Shown here one piece after another: positions 49,455 to 50,108 of a stretch of 50,108 nt of DNA (position 1 is its first letter; each line of letters begins with the position of its first letter). A program made the translations under genes and the position numbers. The notes under the pieces were generated by a model. That model saw only the letters and a list, made by a program, of their open reading frames with translations. It did not search any database and was not told where the DNA came from. The stretch spans positions 1-50,108 of the forward strand of contig NZ_MSDO01000006.1 in NCBI RefSeq assembly GCF_001937195.1, in the 5' to 3' direction. Source of the DNA: Salinicola socius (GTDB lineage Bacteria; Pseudomonadota; Gammaproteobacteria; Pseudomonadales; Halomonadaceae).

Positions 49455-49572
49455 TGCCTGACGATGACCTACTCTCACATGGGGAGACCCCACACTACCA
49501 TCGGCGCTAAGCGGTTTCACTACTGAGTTCGGCATGGATCAGGTGGTTCCCGCTCGCTATGGTCGTCAGGCA
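49455..49572 (-). rRNA. rrf: 5S ribosomal RNA
   Basis: About 118 nt. On the minus strand it starts TGCCTGACGACCATAGCGAG and ends with the pairing partner GTCAGGCA. Internal hallmarks of gammaproteobacterial 5S are present: CACCTGATCCATGCCGAACT, CAGTAGTGAAACCGC and GATGGTAGTGTGGGGTCTCC. The termini are set from the terminal helix and may be off by one or two bases. Confidence 0.97.
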
Positions 49573-49762
49573 AAACTGACGCAGAAATAATGAGCCTTCA
49601 CTGCCTACCCGGCCCTCATTCCCACTGATTCGGATCATGCTGCTGAGCGACGTCTATTGGCTGCCCGCTCTTGAGGGCAGCGCGTATCCGGCAATGTCGG
49701 TGATGATCACCGAACGGAGAAGGGATCTTTCTTTCCGTCTCTCGTAAACCCCTTGGGGTTAT
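49573..49762 (-). other. 23S-5S internal transcribed spacer
   Basis: About 190 bp between the rRNA genes. It contains the palindrome AACCCCTTGGGGTT (49747-49760) beside the 23S end and an inverted repeat (CTGCCC...GGGCAG near 49661-49680), likely used in processing. There is no tRNA gene in it. Confidence 0.7.

Positions 49763-50108
<346 letters not shown>

Overview
The window looks like chromosomal DNA of a moderately halophilic gammaproteobacterium, most likely Halomonadaceae (Halomonas/Salinicola/Kushneria type). The reasons are its high GC content, a full set of gammaproteobacterial core genes (miaB, ybeZ-ybeY-corC-lnt, leuS-lptE-holA, fadBA, slyA, uup, tatD, epmC, tusA, rlmM) and several small proteins I associate mainly with that group. 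The family call rests on gene content and remembered synteny, not on a search.

Layout. 1-1.9 kb: minus-strand tpm, an SH3/coiled-coil envelope protein and a DUF1820 gene. 2.2-8.0 kb: plus-strand miaB, a strongly structured spacer, then ybeZ-ybeY-corC-lnt (RNA maturation and lipoprotein N-acylation). 8.2-11.1 kb: a DUF1338/HglS-type 2-oxoadipate dioxygenase gene and an MHS-family transporter, which interrupt the core block. 11.2-16.1 kb: ybeL (minus), leuS, lptE, holA. 16.4-17.6 kb: a Bcr/CflA drug antiporter.

17.6-33.3 kb is the accessory-looking part. A 2492-residue protein lies on the minus strand. It has no N-terminal signal peptide and no RTX repeats. It carries five CBM35-like modules, two CBM6-like modules, a malectin-like region, Ig-like regions and a sugar-dehydrogenase-type beta-propeller. 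A 709-bp AT-rich spacer, full of direct and inverted repeats, separates it from a divergent type I secretion operon (PrtD-type ABC, HlyD-type adaptor, TolC-type channel). The obvious reading is a dedicated exporter with its giant carbohydrate-binding substrate. A seven-copy octamer repeat, a MAPEG membrane protein and a PAS-GGDEF-EAL protein (cyclic-di-GMP turnover) follow, suggesting but not proving surface/biofilm control.

33.5-50.1 kb returns to housekeeping: ldcA (murein recycling), fadB-fadA (beta-oxidation, minus), a DUF5924/DUF2914-type membrane protein, slyA, a small anchored protein, a universal stress protein, uup (minus), tatD with an overlapping unknown gene, epmC (minus), a NorM-type MATE pump, a conserved unknown protein, tusA and rlmM (minus). 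Last comes the 3' part of an rRNA operon read leftwards (partial 23S, spacer, 5S, terminators). The 16S gene lies beyond the window. I saw no transposase, integrase, CRISPR array or tRNA gene.
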